8,516 bases of DNA, from the NCBI GenBank assembly GCA_003504855.1, contig DNZD01000124.1:1-8516 (forward strand). The letters are read 5' to 3'. The position numbers were made by a program, and so were the translations under genes. Below, in pieces: positions 1 to 5,954 of this stretch. The stretch comes from Cytophagales bacterium. Its GTDB lineage: Bacteria > Bacteroidota > Bacteroidia > Cytophagales > Cyclobacteriaceae. The stretch's first letter is position 1, and every line of letters starts with the position of its first letter. Under the pieces are notes generated by a model, which was given only the letters and a program-made list of their open reading frames with translations, ran no database searches and had not been told where the DNA came from.

Positions 1-663
1 TATAAGGTTGATCTCGTGGGGGGTGCCACCACAGCCTCAACATCAGGCCTGATGATATCCATCAGTATCCTCGGTCGCGCCAGGAAAGGTCAGGAAGTTT
101 ACCGCAGCGGTGCCGCTGATAAAGATATTATATGCGTGACCGGAGACCTCGGAGGAGCGTACATCGGTTTGCAGATATTGGAGCGGGAGAAAGCCGTGTA
201 CCTGGCTAATCCCAATATGCAGCCCGAGTTGGAAAAATATGAGTACTGTGTAAGCCGGCAACTGAAGCCTGAAGCGCGGATGGATATTGTGTATGAGCTC
301 GCGGAATTGGGTATTCATCCTACTTCCATGATCGATGTATCCGATGGCCTCGCCTCAGAGTTGTTTCACCTTTCGAGAAATTCACATGTGGGCGTCCGGA
401 TATTCGAGGATAAAATTCCCATTGATCAGGAAGCGTACACCACAGCTGTGGAATTTAAGTTGGATCCATTCACGGCAGCGCTCAATGGGGGAGAAGATTA
501 CGAATTACTCTTCACCATCCGGCAGGCGGATTTTGAAAAAATCAAGAACCACCAGGATATTCACTTTATCGGATATATCCATGCTGACCCGAATGAGAAT
601 GTCTTGATTACCAAAAATGGTAATGTGGTGCCGCTGCAAGCCCAGGGCTGGACGCACTATTAG
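1..663 (+). CDS. thiL: thiamine-monophosphate kinase, 3' part (5' end outside window)
   Basis: ThiL phosphorylates thiamine monophosphate to thiamine diphosphate with ATP, the last step of cofactor synthesis in the cytoplasm. The frame is open from base 1, so a GTG at 16 is internal and not the start; the visible 220 residues are about the C-terminal two thirds of a protein usually around 320-350 residues long. Family signatures seen: the glycine-rich GGxTT motif at fragment residues 7-11, SMIDVSDGL at about 109-117, and NGGEDYELLF at about 162-171, followed by the usual C-terminal beta region ending near AQGW. Oddity: the GGDTT motif reads GGATT (Ala codon GCC at 25-27), losing an acidic residue conserved across the ThiL/PurM/HypE/SelD superfamily. 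The gene ends with TAG directly against the stop of the convergent neighbour. The family assignment is firm; whether the enzyme is active is uncertain. Confidence 0.95.
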   Translation, partial: YKVDLVGGATTASTSGLMISISILGRARKGQEVYRSGAADKDIICVTGDLGGAYIGLQILEREKAVYLANPNMQPELEKYEYCVSRQLKPEARMDIVYELAELGIHPTSMIDVSDGLASELFHLSRNSHVGVRIFEDKIPIDQEAYTTAVEFKLDPFTAALNGGEDYELLFTIRQADFEKIKNHQDIHFIGYIHADPNENVLITKNGNVVPLQAQGWTHY

Positions 664-1029
664 TTAATCTTCCGGAAACGGGATAAACACAAACCGGGTG
701 AATGCCTGATCAATGACGAACAGGCAACAAAACTCATCTGGATCTTTATAGGCGCCCTTAAATTCTTCTTCTTTCTCTTTGGCCACTAGTTCGCGTTGCA
801 CGAACTCATCCAGAAAGGATGCGTAATAATTCCACTCCAGGGATAAGTCGTTGCTGCGAATCAATACTTGCCCGATGGGTTGTTCTTCCCGGCTGATCGG
901 GAAGATGGGGTAGGCGAAGCCTGCTTTGCGAATTTGATAGGAGGCTTCCTTCAGGGTGTCAGCAACCTTCACAAAGTCCCTGGAGATGGTGCCCAGGTAT
1001 TTTCCGTTTAATTCAGGGTCGTTGGTCAT
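664..1029 (-). CDS. uncharacterised 121-residue cytoplasmic protein
   Basis: I do not recognise a characterised family. The protein has no signal peptide and no membrane segment. It looks like a mixed alpha/beta globular protein: an N-terminal helix-rich stretch (about 17-35), strands around residues 40-75 (PIFPIS, GQVLIRSND, LEWNYYASFLDEF), an acidic and lysine-rich helix (KEKEEEFK, about 83-91), and a C-terminal beta segment with EFCCLFVIDQAFTRFVFIPFP. The paired cysteines in that segment and the PFPED end are distinctive, and I have a vague impression of similar hypothetical proteins in Bacteroidota, which needs a search. It starts with ATG at 1029 and its TAA stop is flush with the thiL stop on the other strand. 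It is divergent from the ankyrin gene. It is probably a real gene because it fills the space between neighbours exactly and has a coherent composition. Confidence 0.8.
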   Translation of the reverse strand: MTNDPELNGKYLGTISRDFVKVADTLKEASYQIRKAGFAYPIFPISREEQPIGQVLIRSNDLSLEWNYYASFLDEFVQRELVAKEKEEEFKGAYKDPDEFCCLFVIDQAFTRFVFIPFPED

Positions 1030-1121
1030 GGTATTTGACCGCTAAAATAATTCCAAAAAGTTAATATGCGGTTGATTGTCTTTTGGCGGGTGAGCACCGT
1101 TGTAACCAAAACCCCTGAATC
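1030..1121. other. divergent intergenic region, 92 bases
   Basis: This region separates the minus-strand hypothetical gene from the ankyrin gene and must carry the promoters for both. The part at about 1041-1068 is AT-rich. It contains one TTGTAACC copy at 1100-1107. I saw no convincing TTG / TAnnTTTG promoter pair on either strand, and no Shine-Dalgarno sequence before the ATG at 1122. Confidence 0.6.
1100..1107 (+). repeat. TTGTAACC motif, copy 1
   Basis: Exact octamer 14 bases before the ATG of the ankyrin gene. It shares the GTAACC core with the other gap copies at 2286-2291, 3971-3978 and 5996-6003. Function unknown. Confidence 0.4.
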
Positions 1122-1634
1122 ATGAATAGAACAACTTTTTTGAAACACACGGTGCTGGGTGGAATTGCCCTGGTGCCAGCCATGCATGCATTGGGTCAGG
1201 ACCAGGCGCGTCCGCAGCCCATTAACCTGGATATTGTAAAGGAGTTTGTTTCCGTTTCACACGGGAAATTTGATCGCGTTCGCGAAATGCTGGAGAATGA
1301 TCCTCAGCTCTTGCATGTTTCCAATGATTGGGGTGGCGGTGATTTTGAGTCGGGCATTGAGGCGGCTGGTCATGTGGGCAACAAAGAGATTGCAAACTAT
1401 CTGTTGGGCAAGGGTGCCCGATATAATATTTATCTGGCCTGCATGTTGGGCCATCTTGAAACGGTGAAGCTCACCCTGACGGCACATCCCATGTTGTTGA
1501 ATTCCAAAGGACCACATGGATTGACGATGCTCCACCATGCGATAAAAGGTGGTGAGCCAGCAAAGCCCGTGGAAGAGTTTCTTCGCTCATTGGGTGCCAA
1601 AGAGACCCGTTTTGATTTTTACGCCAAGGGCTGA
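1122..1634 (+). CDS. exported ankyrin-repeat domain protein
   Basis: A 170-residue protein with an N-terminal export signal (about 1-25): NRTTFLK, then a hydrophobic stretch VLGGIALVPAMHAL and a probable cleavage site near ALG-Q. The remainder is ankyrin-like helix pairs: about 36-66 (IVKEFVSVSHGKFDRVREMLENDPQL), 74-100 (ending in YLLGKGAR), 101-130 (YLACMLGHLETVKL) and 132-158 (HGLTMLHHAIKGG). The motifs DWGGGDFE and GPHGLTMLHHA match a known group of short secreted ankyrin proteins in Bacteroidota and relatives. Its function is not established; ankyrin repeats bind other proteins. The signal resembles a Tat signal (consensus S-R-R-x-F-L-K) in which the second Arg is Thr, so export may be by Sec instead. 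The 3' end overlaps the convergent acpH-like gene by 16 bases. The start is the only sensible ATG for the signal peptide. Confidence 0.88.
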   Translation: MNRTTFLKHTVLGGIALVPAMHALGQDQARPQPINLDIVKEFVSVSHGKFDRVREMLENDPQLLHVSNDWGGGDFESGIEAAGHVGNKEIANYLLGKGARYNIYLACMLGHLETVKLTLTAHPMLLNSKGPHGLTMLHHAIKGGEPAKPVEEFLRSLGAKETRFDFYAKG

Positions 1635-2224
1635 AGCGGGTCGGAAGGTTCCCAGTTAGCGCAGAATTTTCTTAATTCAGGAAAGAACTGATCAAAGTCC
1701 TGACGGAATTCTGCGTATGATTCGGTGAGATCATCAGCAGCATGCTCCATGTTAGAGACGAAAGTTGCACGTCGGGACATTCCGGAAAGTGCCCGGCGAA
1801 TGCCTTCGACTTCCTGGTAGTTCAAGAGCCAATTCCCCTTCATCATGTACGGCAGCATCTGCAGCACCCGTTCCGGTAGAATTTGCTCATGCTCCAGCAG
1901 TTGTTGGTAGGCACGTGTGGCATAGTCGGGCAACGGCGTTGAAGAATACGCATCCCACTGAGCGGCGAGAAAGTGATCAAAATAGATGTCGGTGATGACA
2001 CCGGAGTAGTGCCGGTATTTGGCCCACAAGCGACTTTTGCTAATTCGGACGATGGGATGATGATCGGTGTATTCATCAATGGCGCGGTGCATTTCTATAC
2101 CGCGGACAATATCCGGGGGATACTGATGACGCAAATCACGTCCTTTGACGAAATCCCCAATGAAATTGCCCACCATCACCTGGGGATGGTCGCCTGATAA
2201 ATAGAGATGGGCAAGGAAATTCAC
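1619..2224 (-). CDS. acpH: acyl carrier protein phosphodiesterase (AcpH family, DUF479)
   Basis: The AcpH family removes the 4'-phosphopantetheine prosthetic group from holo-ACP, giving apo-ACP, in the cytoplasm. The 201-residue length matches E. coli AcpH (about 193). Collinear motifs recalled from that protein are present: the very N-terminal MNFLAHLYLSG, GNFIGDFVKG (19-28, with Asp24), the segment PPDIVRGIEMHRAID (36-50), DEYTDHHPIVR (50-60), ITDIYFDHFLAAQW (77-90) and a C-terminal FxxFYP-like FDQFFPEL. The conserved His and Asp residues fit the metal-dependent HD-like fold reported for the family. The start is GTG at 2224-2222: the conserved MNFLAH begins there and an in-frame stop lies a few codons upstream. 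The TAA stop at 1621-1619 lies inside the end of the convergent ankyrin gene. Some family members may have other phosphodiester substrates, so the exact activity is inferred. Confidence 0.9.
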   Translation of the reverse strand: MNFLAHLYLSGDHPQVMVGNFIGDFVKGRDLRHQYPPDIVRGIEMHRAIDEYTDHHPIVRISKSRLWAKYRHYSGVITDIYFDHFLAAQWDAYSSTPLPDYATRAYQQLLEHEQILPERVLQMLPYMMKGNWLLNYQEVEGIRRALSGMSRRATFVSNMEHAADDLTESYAEFRQDFDQFFPELRKFCANWEPSDPLQPLA

Positions 2225-2307
2225 CGGGTCAAGTTAAATCAAGAAGTTTTAATTTCGTCGGGAGGCTTAATTTTCTGACTTTTAGGTAACCAATTCACCG
2301 TTACCCT
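2225..2307. other. divergent intergenic region, 83 bases
   Basis: This lies between the acpH-like gene (minus) and the TerB-like gene (plus). It contains AT-rich tracts at about 2231-2258 and a TAATTTTC element at 2268-2275 that matches the Bacteroidota -7 consensus TAnnTTTG at seven of eight positions, but without a clear -33 TTG. A GGTAAC/GTTACC inverted repeat sits at its right end. Confidence 0.5.
2285..2305 (+). promoter_or_regulatory. inverted repeat GGTAAC-N9-GTTACC before the TerB-like gene
   Basis: Perfect six-base arms (2285-2290 and 2300-2305) with a nine-base spacer, ending two bases before the ATG at 2308. As RNA it would form a small hairpin over the ribosome-binding region; as DNA it could be an operator. 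Arms of this size occur often by chance, so the position is the only argument. The left arm plus the next base is also a GTAACC motif copy. Confidence 0.35.
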
Positions 2308-2709
2308 ATGGCAAGTCTGGAACAAATCAAGTTGCTGATCAATCTGGCACGCATTGACGGAGATGTGGCTGAAAAGGAGCGTCAGTTCATTATTAATATC
2401 GGTCAGGCCAATCATATGCTGGTGGCAGAGATTCTCCCGTTATTCAGTGGAGATCACACCGTGGTTATCCCATCCGACCTCACTGTCGATGAGAAATTTG
2501 ATTATATTCTTCATTTGGTGCAGCTCATGAAGATTGACGAAAAGATATACAACGAAGAAATCAAGTTTTGCGCCAAGGTGGCCTCTAACCTCGGATTCAG
2601 CCATGAGGTGATGTTCGAAATGATGCTGAATGTGAAGAGCGCGACCATGGGTGATAATGAACTGGAATCCCTCAAGCGGCTGGCTTCCCGGTACCTGAAG
2701 AAAAATTAA
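2308..2709 (+). CDS. TerB-like (tellurite-resistance family) helical protein
   Basis: A 133-residue, all-helical, probably cytoplasmic protein with no signal peptide. TerB-like proteins form a seven-helix fold with an acidic metal-binding site built from two related motifs. Both are visible: LARIDGDVAEKE at residues 13-24 and LMKIDEKIYNEE at 73-84, which align as x-I-D-x-x-[VI]-x-x-x-E and betray the internal duplication. The family is linked to tellurite resistance and stress responses, but single-domain copies like this one, without terC, terD or terZ partners nearby, have no assigned role; tellurite resistance should not be assumed. The gene is divergent from acpH and separated by 57 bases and a candidate promoter from the next gene, so it probably forms its own transcript. 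Confidence 0.82.
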   Translation: MASLEQIKLLINLARIDGDVAEKERQFIINIGQANHMLVAEILPLFSGDHTVVIPSDLTVDEKFDYILHLVQLMKIDEKIYNEEIKFCAKVASNLGFSHEVMFEMMLNVKSATMGDNELESLKRLASRYLKKN

Positions 2710-2721
2710 TTCCGTATTCAG

Positions 2722-2750
2722 TTTGTCCTAAGACCGGCGTTCTACTTTGG
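2722..2750 (+). promoter_or_regulatory. candidate Bacteroidota-type promoter for the OB-like protein / two-component operon
   Basis: TTTG at 2722-2725, a 17-base spacer, then TACTTTGG at 2743-2750, which matches the TAnnTTTG -7 element at seven of eight positions. The implied transcript would start around 2755-2760 and have a very short leader before the ATG at 2767. It is the best promoter-like pair in the gaps I inspected, but the consensus is loose. Confidence 0.45.
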
Positions 2751-2760
2751 TCCTAAAGTA
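2743..2760 (+). promoter_or_regulatory. 18-bp imperfect palindrome overlapping the -7 element
   Basis: TACTTT (2743-2748) and AAAGTA (2755-2760) are perfect inverted arms; the inner six bases GGTCCT extend the pairing by one G-T and one G-C pair. It ends six bases before the start codon. It could be an operator, perhaps for the response regulator encoded downstream, or a leader hairpin. A related direct repeat, TTTGTCCTAAG (2722-2732) and TTTGGTCCTAAAG (2746-2758), spans both promoter elements. Confidence 0.4.
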
Positions 2761-2766
2761 AAGCGC

Positions 2767-3969
2767 ATGAAAAAACTATTGTTGCTGCTGTTGCTGCTGC
2801 CAGTTCCGGTATCTGCACAAAATAAAACTGAGATTCGTGAGTTCACAGGTCGTATTCTGGCGATCGAGCCTGCGTTTCGTGTTGCGTATGAGCGCATCCG
2901 AATGGACGTTGCCGGCGAGGAAGCTCAATTCTTGTTTTGGCCAAACTACGGAAAATATATCCTCGATCACCTTAAAGTTGGCGATCAAACTACGCTAAGG
3001 GCAGAAGTCAACCTGATTTGGGAAAGGAGAAGGAAGGAATTTCAAAGCGACCCTAAAATGAAGAAAATTCTTAGTGTGTGGGGAGGAGATCGGATTACAG
3101 AAATTCTTATCGATGGAAAATGGGTGCCACTGCCTTACTCCACTGTCAACCGAATAAATGAACGGCCTGTTGGCGTCTTTCTGGAAAAGACCATTCTGCA
3201 GGTCTATCCCAATGATCAGGATCGAAAGGTCTTTATTTTCCAGGATGGATTGGCCGCTAATTTCAGCTTTATGGCCGGGAATCCTGACTTTCGTCCGGCA
3301 AAAAGAGGTGACGTGGTCTCATTTTTTGGATATGCTGAAGTCCCTCAATTTTCAGAAACAGCTGTATTTCCTGTTTCAGGGATAAAGAAGGTTTATAGTT
3401 ACTCACCGCTCATCAGAAATTCTGGTCAGCTCAAGTCACTGTTGTACAAACAGAACTCTGTGTGTATCGGAATGGTCATGAAGACGAACGATGAGGAAAT
3501 ACAAGTCAGTTTTCCGAGCGACCTGGCAAGAGAAGTAAGGGACTTTGTCAAGGATGGACGTCAAGTGAACTTCTATTATATCGGATTTAAGGTTGAACAT
3601 CAGCCCAATCCTTTTGAACTCCATGCATTGGTTGCTGGTTCAGATACACTTCGAATTGAGCGAGGTCTCTTTTATGGCGGCGAAGATGTTGCACACGATC
3701 ATAAACCCGTGGAGGTGACCGGGAAAATTACCCGTGTTGACCGTTCGCCCCGCCAGAAAATCATGAGTATTATGGTGGGAAAGGATGCCTACGTTGATAT
3801 CGACGCGGCAACCGCCCAGCAACTGGATAAACTATTTCGAAAAGGAGCTGGCATTTCGGTGCAAGGCGACGAACGAATCCGAAAGAATGGCGAAATCTAC
3901 CGGGAAACTTACCGCATTATCACCCCGCGCAAATTGGTCATCGAAGGAAAAGAATTTTTAATAAAGTAA
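2767..3969 (+). CDS. exported protein of four OB-like beta-rich units, unknown function
   Basis: A 400-residue protein with a clear Sec signal: MKK, eight leucines, PVPVSA and probable cleavage after Ala17 (VSA-Q). I do not recognise a named family. By eye the mature part splits into four similar units, each opening with a strand-turn-strand segment and containing a 'GD/GRxVxFxG' strand: about 25-83 (FTGRILAIEP ... VGDQTTLRAEV), 135-192 (VGVFLEKTILQV ... RGDVVSFFGYAEV), 231-298 (SVCIGMVMKTN ... DGRQVNFYYIGF) and 315-400 (VEVTGKITRVD ... KGAGISVQGDE). Units 1, 3 and 4 have a helix-like segment just before that strand, as in OB folds. A His-x-His (310-312) lies between units 3 and 4. There is no membrane segment after the signal and no lipobox Cys, so it is probably periplasmic. 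It lies 11 bases upstream of the response regulator, probably co-transcribed, which suggests a sensory accessory or a regulated output. OB-fold assignment is inference. Confidence 0.85.
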   Translation: MKKLLLLLLLLPVPVSAQNKTEIREFTGRILAIEPAFRVAYERIRMDVAGEEAQFLFWPNYGKYILDHLKVGDQTTLRAEVNLIWERRRKEFQSDPKMKKILSVWGGDRITEILIDGKWVPLPYSTVNRINERPVGVFLEKTILQVYPNDQDRKVFIFQDGLAANFSFMAGNPDFRPAKRGDVVSFFGYAEVPQFSETAVFPVSGIKKVYSYSPLIRNSGQLKSLLYKQNSVCIGMVMKTNDEEIQVSFPSDLAREVRDFVKDGRQVNFYYIGFKVEHQPNPFELHALVAGSDTLRIERGLFYGGEDVAHDHKPVEVTGKITRVDRSPRQKIMSIMVGKDAYVDIDAATAQQLDKLFRKGAGISVQGDERIRKNGEIYRETYRIITPRKLVIEGKEFLIK

Positions 3970-3970
3970 T

Positions 3971-3978
3971 TTGTAACC
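3971..3978 (+). repeat. TTGTAACC motif, copy 2
   Basis: Exact octamer filling most of the 11-base gap before the response regulator, ending two bases before its ATG. No Shine-Dalgarno sequence is present there. Confidence 0.4.
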
Positions 3979-3980
3979 TC

Positions 3981-4652
3981 ATGAAGATTCTCCTGATAGA
4001 AGATGAACCACGTCTGAACTCCTTTTTGAAGGAAGGAATGGAGCAACAGGGATATTCGGTGGATGCGGCAGAAAATGGTAGCACCGGATTAGAATATGTC
4101 TCTACCAATGCCTACGACCTGGTGGTACTGGATATCATGCTGCCGGGACAAAATGGATTTGAAGTACTCCATAACATGCGTCAATTCGGTGTACGTACTC
4201 CCGTGATCATCATCAGTGCACTAAATAGCAGTGATCATGTTATACAAGGACTGGATGCCGGCGCTGTAGACTACCTGAAGAAGCCTTTTGATTTTGGAGA
4301 ATTTCTTGCCCGGATCCGGGCCGTAACCCGAAAGGGGGCACCCCGAACTATTACACGCTATAAAGTAGACCAACTCGAGTTGGACCTGGTATCCCGAAAG
4401 GTATGGCTGGACGGAAAAGAAGTTACCCTGACCAACCGCGAACTGGGTTTACTCGAACTTTTGATGATGCATTGTAACCGGGTGGTGTCCAAGACAGAAA
4501 TTGCCGAAAAAGTTTGGGATGTCAACTTCGACATGGGGAGCAACGTCATCGAAGTACACATATCTCAACTTCGGCGAAAATTGAGAGATGATATTATTCA
4601 TACCCGGGTCGGCCTGGGTTATGTAATTGAAGGATCATTATTGACCCAATAA
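3981..4652 (+). CDS. OmpR/PhoB-family response regulator
   Basis: A 223-residue DNA-binding response regulator. Receiver domain at about 1-118: acidic pocket Glu7-Asp8, phosphoacceptor Asp51 in VVLDIMLPGQNG, Ser79 in the Thr/Ser switch position (IIISA), and Tyr98 and Lys101 in DYLKKPF. The C-terminal winged-helix (Trans_reg_C) domain at about 126-219 has the typical LTNRELGLLELLM turn, a recognition-helix region VIEVHISQLRRKL, and the wing TRVGLGYVIE. All key residues are present, so it should be functional. It would be phosphorylated by the kinase encoded directly downstream. Overall it resembles the CusR/RprY type, but the target genes are unknown; the palindrome at 2743-2760 and the adjacent permease gene are the natural candidates. 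The gene ends with TAA immediately followed, in the same frame, by the kinase start. Confidence 0.96.
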   Translation: MKILLIEDEPRLNSFLKEGMEQQGYSVDAAENGSTGLEYVSTNAYDLVVLDIMLPGQNGFEVLHNMRQFGVRTPVIIISALNSSDHVIQGLDAGAVDYLKKPFDFGEFLARIRAVTRKGAPRTITRYKVDQLELDLVSRKVWLDGKEVTLTNRELGLLELLMMHCNRVVSKTEIAEKVWDVNFDMGSNVIEVHISQLRRKLRDDIIHTRVGLGYVIEGSLLTQ

Positions 4653-5954
4653 TTGAACAAGCGTTTTCCCTTTCTTACCAGTCTGCGGGCCAAGGCATCG
4701 GCCTTGTTCTTTATTGTCTTCTTGTCTATCATTTTGCCCGTCAACTATATCATTTATGGAAAGGTTCGCTCCACGCTGGCCGAAGCGGATACCCGGGAAC
4801 TTCAGGCAGAGGCGGGAAAGATTGCGGAGCGGGTAAGGCTGGATCCACTTCAGATACCTTTGCCCCCCGTAGGTTATGCCATGCAGTTGCAGCAAGCGAC
4901 CGGGCAGGTGCCAGTCAACCTGTTTGTGTCTCCGGAATTTCCAGCTGTAGACCCGATTGCCCAGTTGCCTGAAGTCGTGGAACTCGAAGATGTTAAGATT
5001 GTCACCGTGCGCCCATCCGACAATCCGATGATATTGGTTTCCTTGTCTCGTAGTAATCAACGGCTCCTTTCTCAGCTTCAAAACCTCAGGATTTATTTAT
5101 TCGCTGCCAATGCAGGCGCTATTGTTCTGGCTGGAATACTGGTGTTTGCGTCGGCGGGTCTGATGCTTAGGCCAATTAAGAAGATCACCGATGTTGCAGC
5201 AGTGATCACGGCAGCGAATCGCATTGGGAGGGTACCCGTACCAAATAGCCAGGATGAAAGCAGGCTGCTGGCGGAAACCATCAATCAGATGCTGGAACGA
5301 ATTGAACTGGCAATCCGGAATCAGGTGAATTTTTTTGCCTCGGCGACCCATGAGTTGAAGACCCCCCTGGCCGTCATGCAGACCGAACTGTCGTTGGCCA
5401 TTACGCAGTCACCAGACGCTGCCACCCGCAAAATCCTGGAGAGTCAATTGACAGAAGTGCAGCGCTTATCGCGGGTTATTCATGATTTCTTATTGATCAG
5501 TCAACTGAAAAGCAATTCGCTTACCCTGCGGGCGCGGAGTGAACAGCCTGAAGAAATAGTCTTTGCGGCAATCCGTAAAGTAAAATACAGAAGCCTTGAG
5601 CGGGGATCCTTCATTCGCGTGACTTTGCCCGAAGAGCCTATTCCCGCCCTTCACCTGGATTTTGATAAAATGGAAACCGTGGTGGCCAATCTCCTTGAAA
5701 ACGCCATTCGGTATTCGCCAGCGGGTGTTACCGTTGAAGTCCGAATTAATCCTGGTCAAATTGATGTGATCAACCCCACAGAAGGGTTGGCTGTAATTCC
5801 GGTTGAATTGGACAGGGAGTTTAAGTCCTCCACGTTAAGTTCTGGCCTGGGCATGGGCCTTTGGCTTTGCTACCATATTTGTCGCCTGCATCAGGCAACC
5901 TTGTCGATGTCTGCCGTGCCCGGACAGGTGACCACCACAATTCGGTTTTCGTAA
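4653..5954 (+). CDS. membrane sensor histidine kinase
   Basis: A 433-residue kinase paired with the upstream regulator. Order seen: short cytoplasmic N-terminus, TM1 about 16-36, an extracytoplasmic sensor region about 37-144 of no recognised family, TM2 about 145-172, HAMP about 173-220 (RPIKKITDVAAVI ... INQML), HisKA with phosphoacceptor His233 in ATHELKTPL, and HATPase with N box NLLENAIRYSP (346-356) and G2 box GLGMGL (398-403). The G1 box Asp appears replaced by Asn (VINPTEG, about 372-378), as in CusS-type heavy-metal kinases, and the ATP lid before the G2 box is short (REFKSSTLSS). The start is TTG at 4653, directly after the regulator's TAA; the next in-frame Met is Met77, inside the sensor region, so an earlier non-ATG start is needed to keep TM1. 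An AAGGA-like stretch at about 4630-4634 is 18 bases away, so coupling to regulator translation is likely. Confidence 0.94.
   Translation: MNKRFPFLTSLRAKASALFFIVFLSIILPVNYIIYGKVRSTLAEADTRELQAEAGKIAERVRLDPLQIPLPPVGYAMQLQQATGQVPVNLFVSPEFPAVDPIAQLPEVVELEDVKIVTVRPSDNPMILVSLSRSNQRLLSQLQNLRIYLFAANAGAIVLAGILVFASAGLMLRPIKKITDVAAVITAANRIGRVPVPNSQDESRLLAETINQMLERIELAIRNQVNFFASATHELKTPLAVMQTELSLAITQSPDAATRKILESQLTEVQRLSRVIHDFLLISQLKSNSLTLRARSEQPEEIVFAAIRKVKYRSLERGSFIRVTLPEEPIPALHLDFDKMETVVANLLENAIRYSPAGVTVEVRINPGQIDVINPTEGLAVIPVELDREFKSSTLSSGLGMGLWLCYHICRLHQATLSMSAVPGQVTTTIRFS

Noticed and set aside
1056..1063. Minus-strand TAACTTTT as a -7 element for the 121-residue gene
   Set aside because: It matches seven of eight positions, but no TTG lies at the required distance upstream on that strand.
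1257..1538. 93-codon minus-strand frame within the ankyrin gene
   Set aside because: It is antisense to a gene with a signal peptide and ankyrin motifs; no start-site support.
2308..2709. TerB-like gene as evidence of a tellurite-resistance island
   Set aside because: No other ter genes or mobile elements are present; single TerB-like domains are widespread in core genomes.
2743..2766. Palindrome as a terminator of the TerB-like gene
   Set aside because: The stem is AT-rich and short, no T-tract follows, and it overlaps a promoter-like element six bases before a start codon.
4638..5081. 147-codon minus-strand frame across the regulator-kinase junction
   Set aside because: It lies opposite well-identified kinase sequence, and its protein has no coherent hydrophobic or domain pattern.
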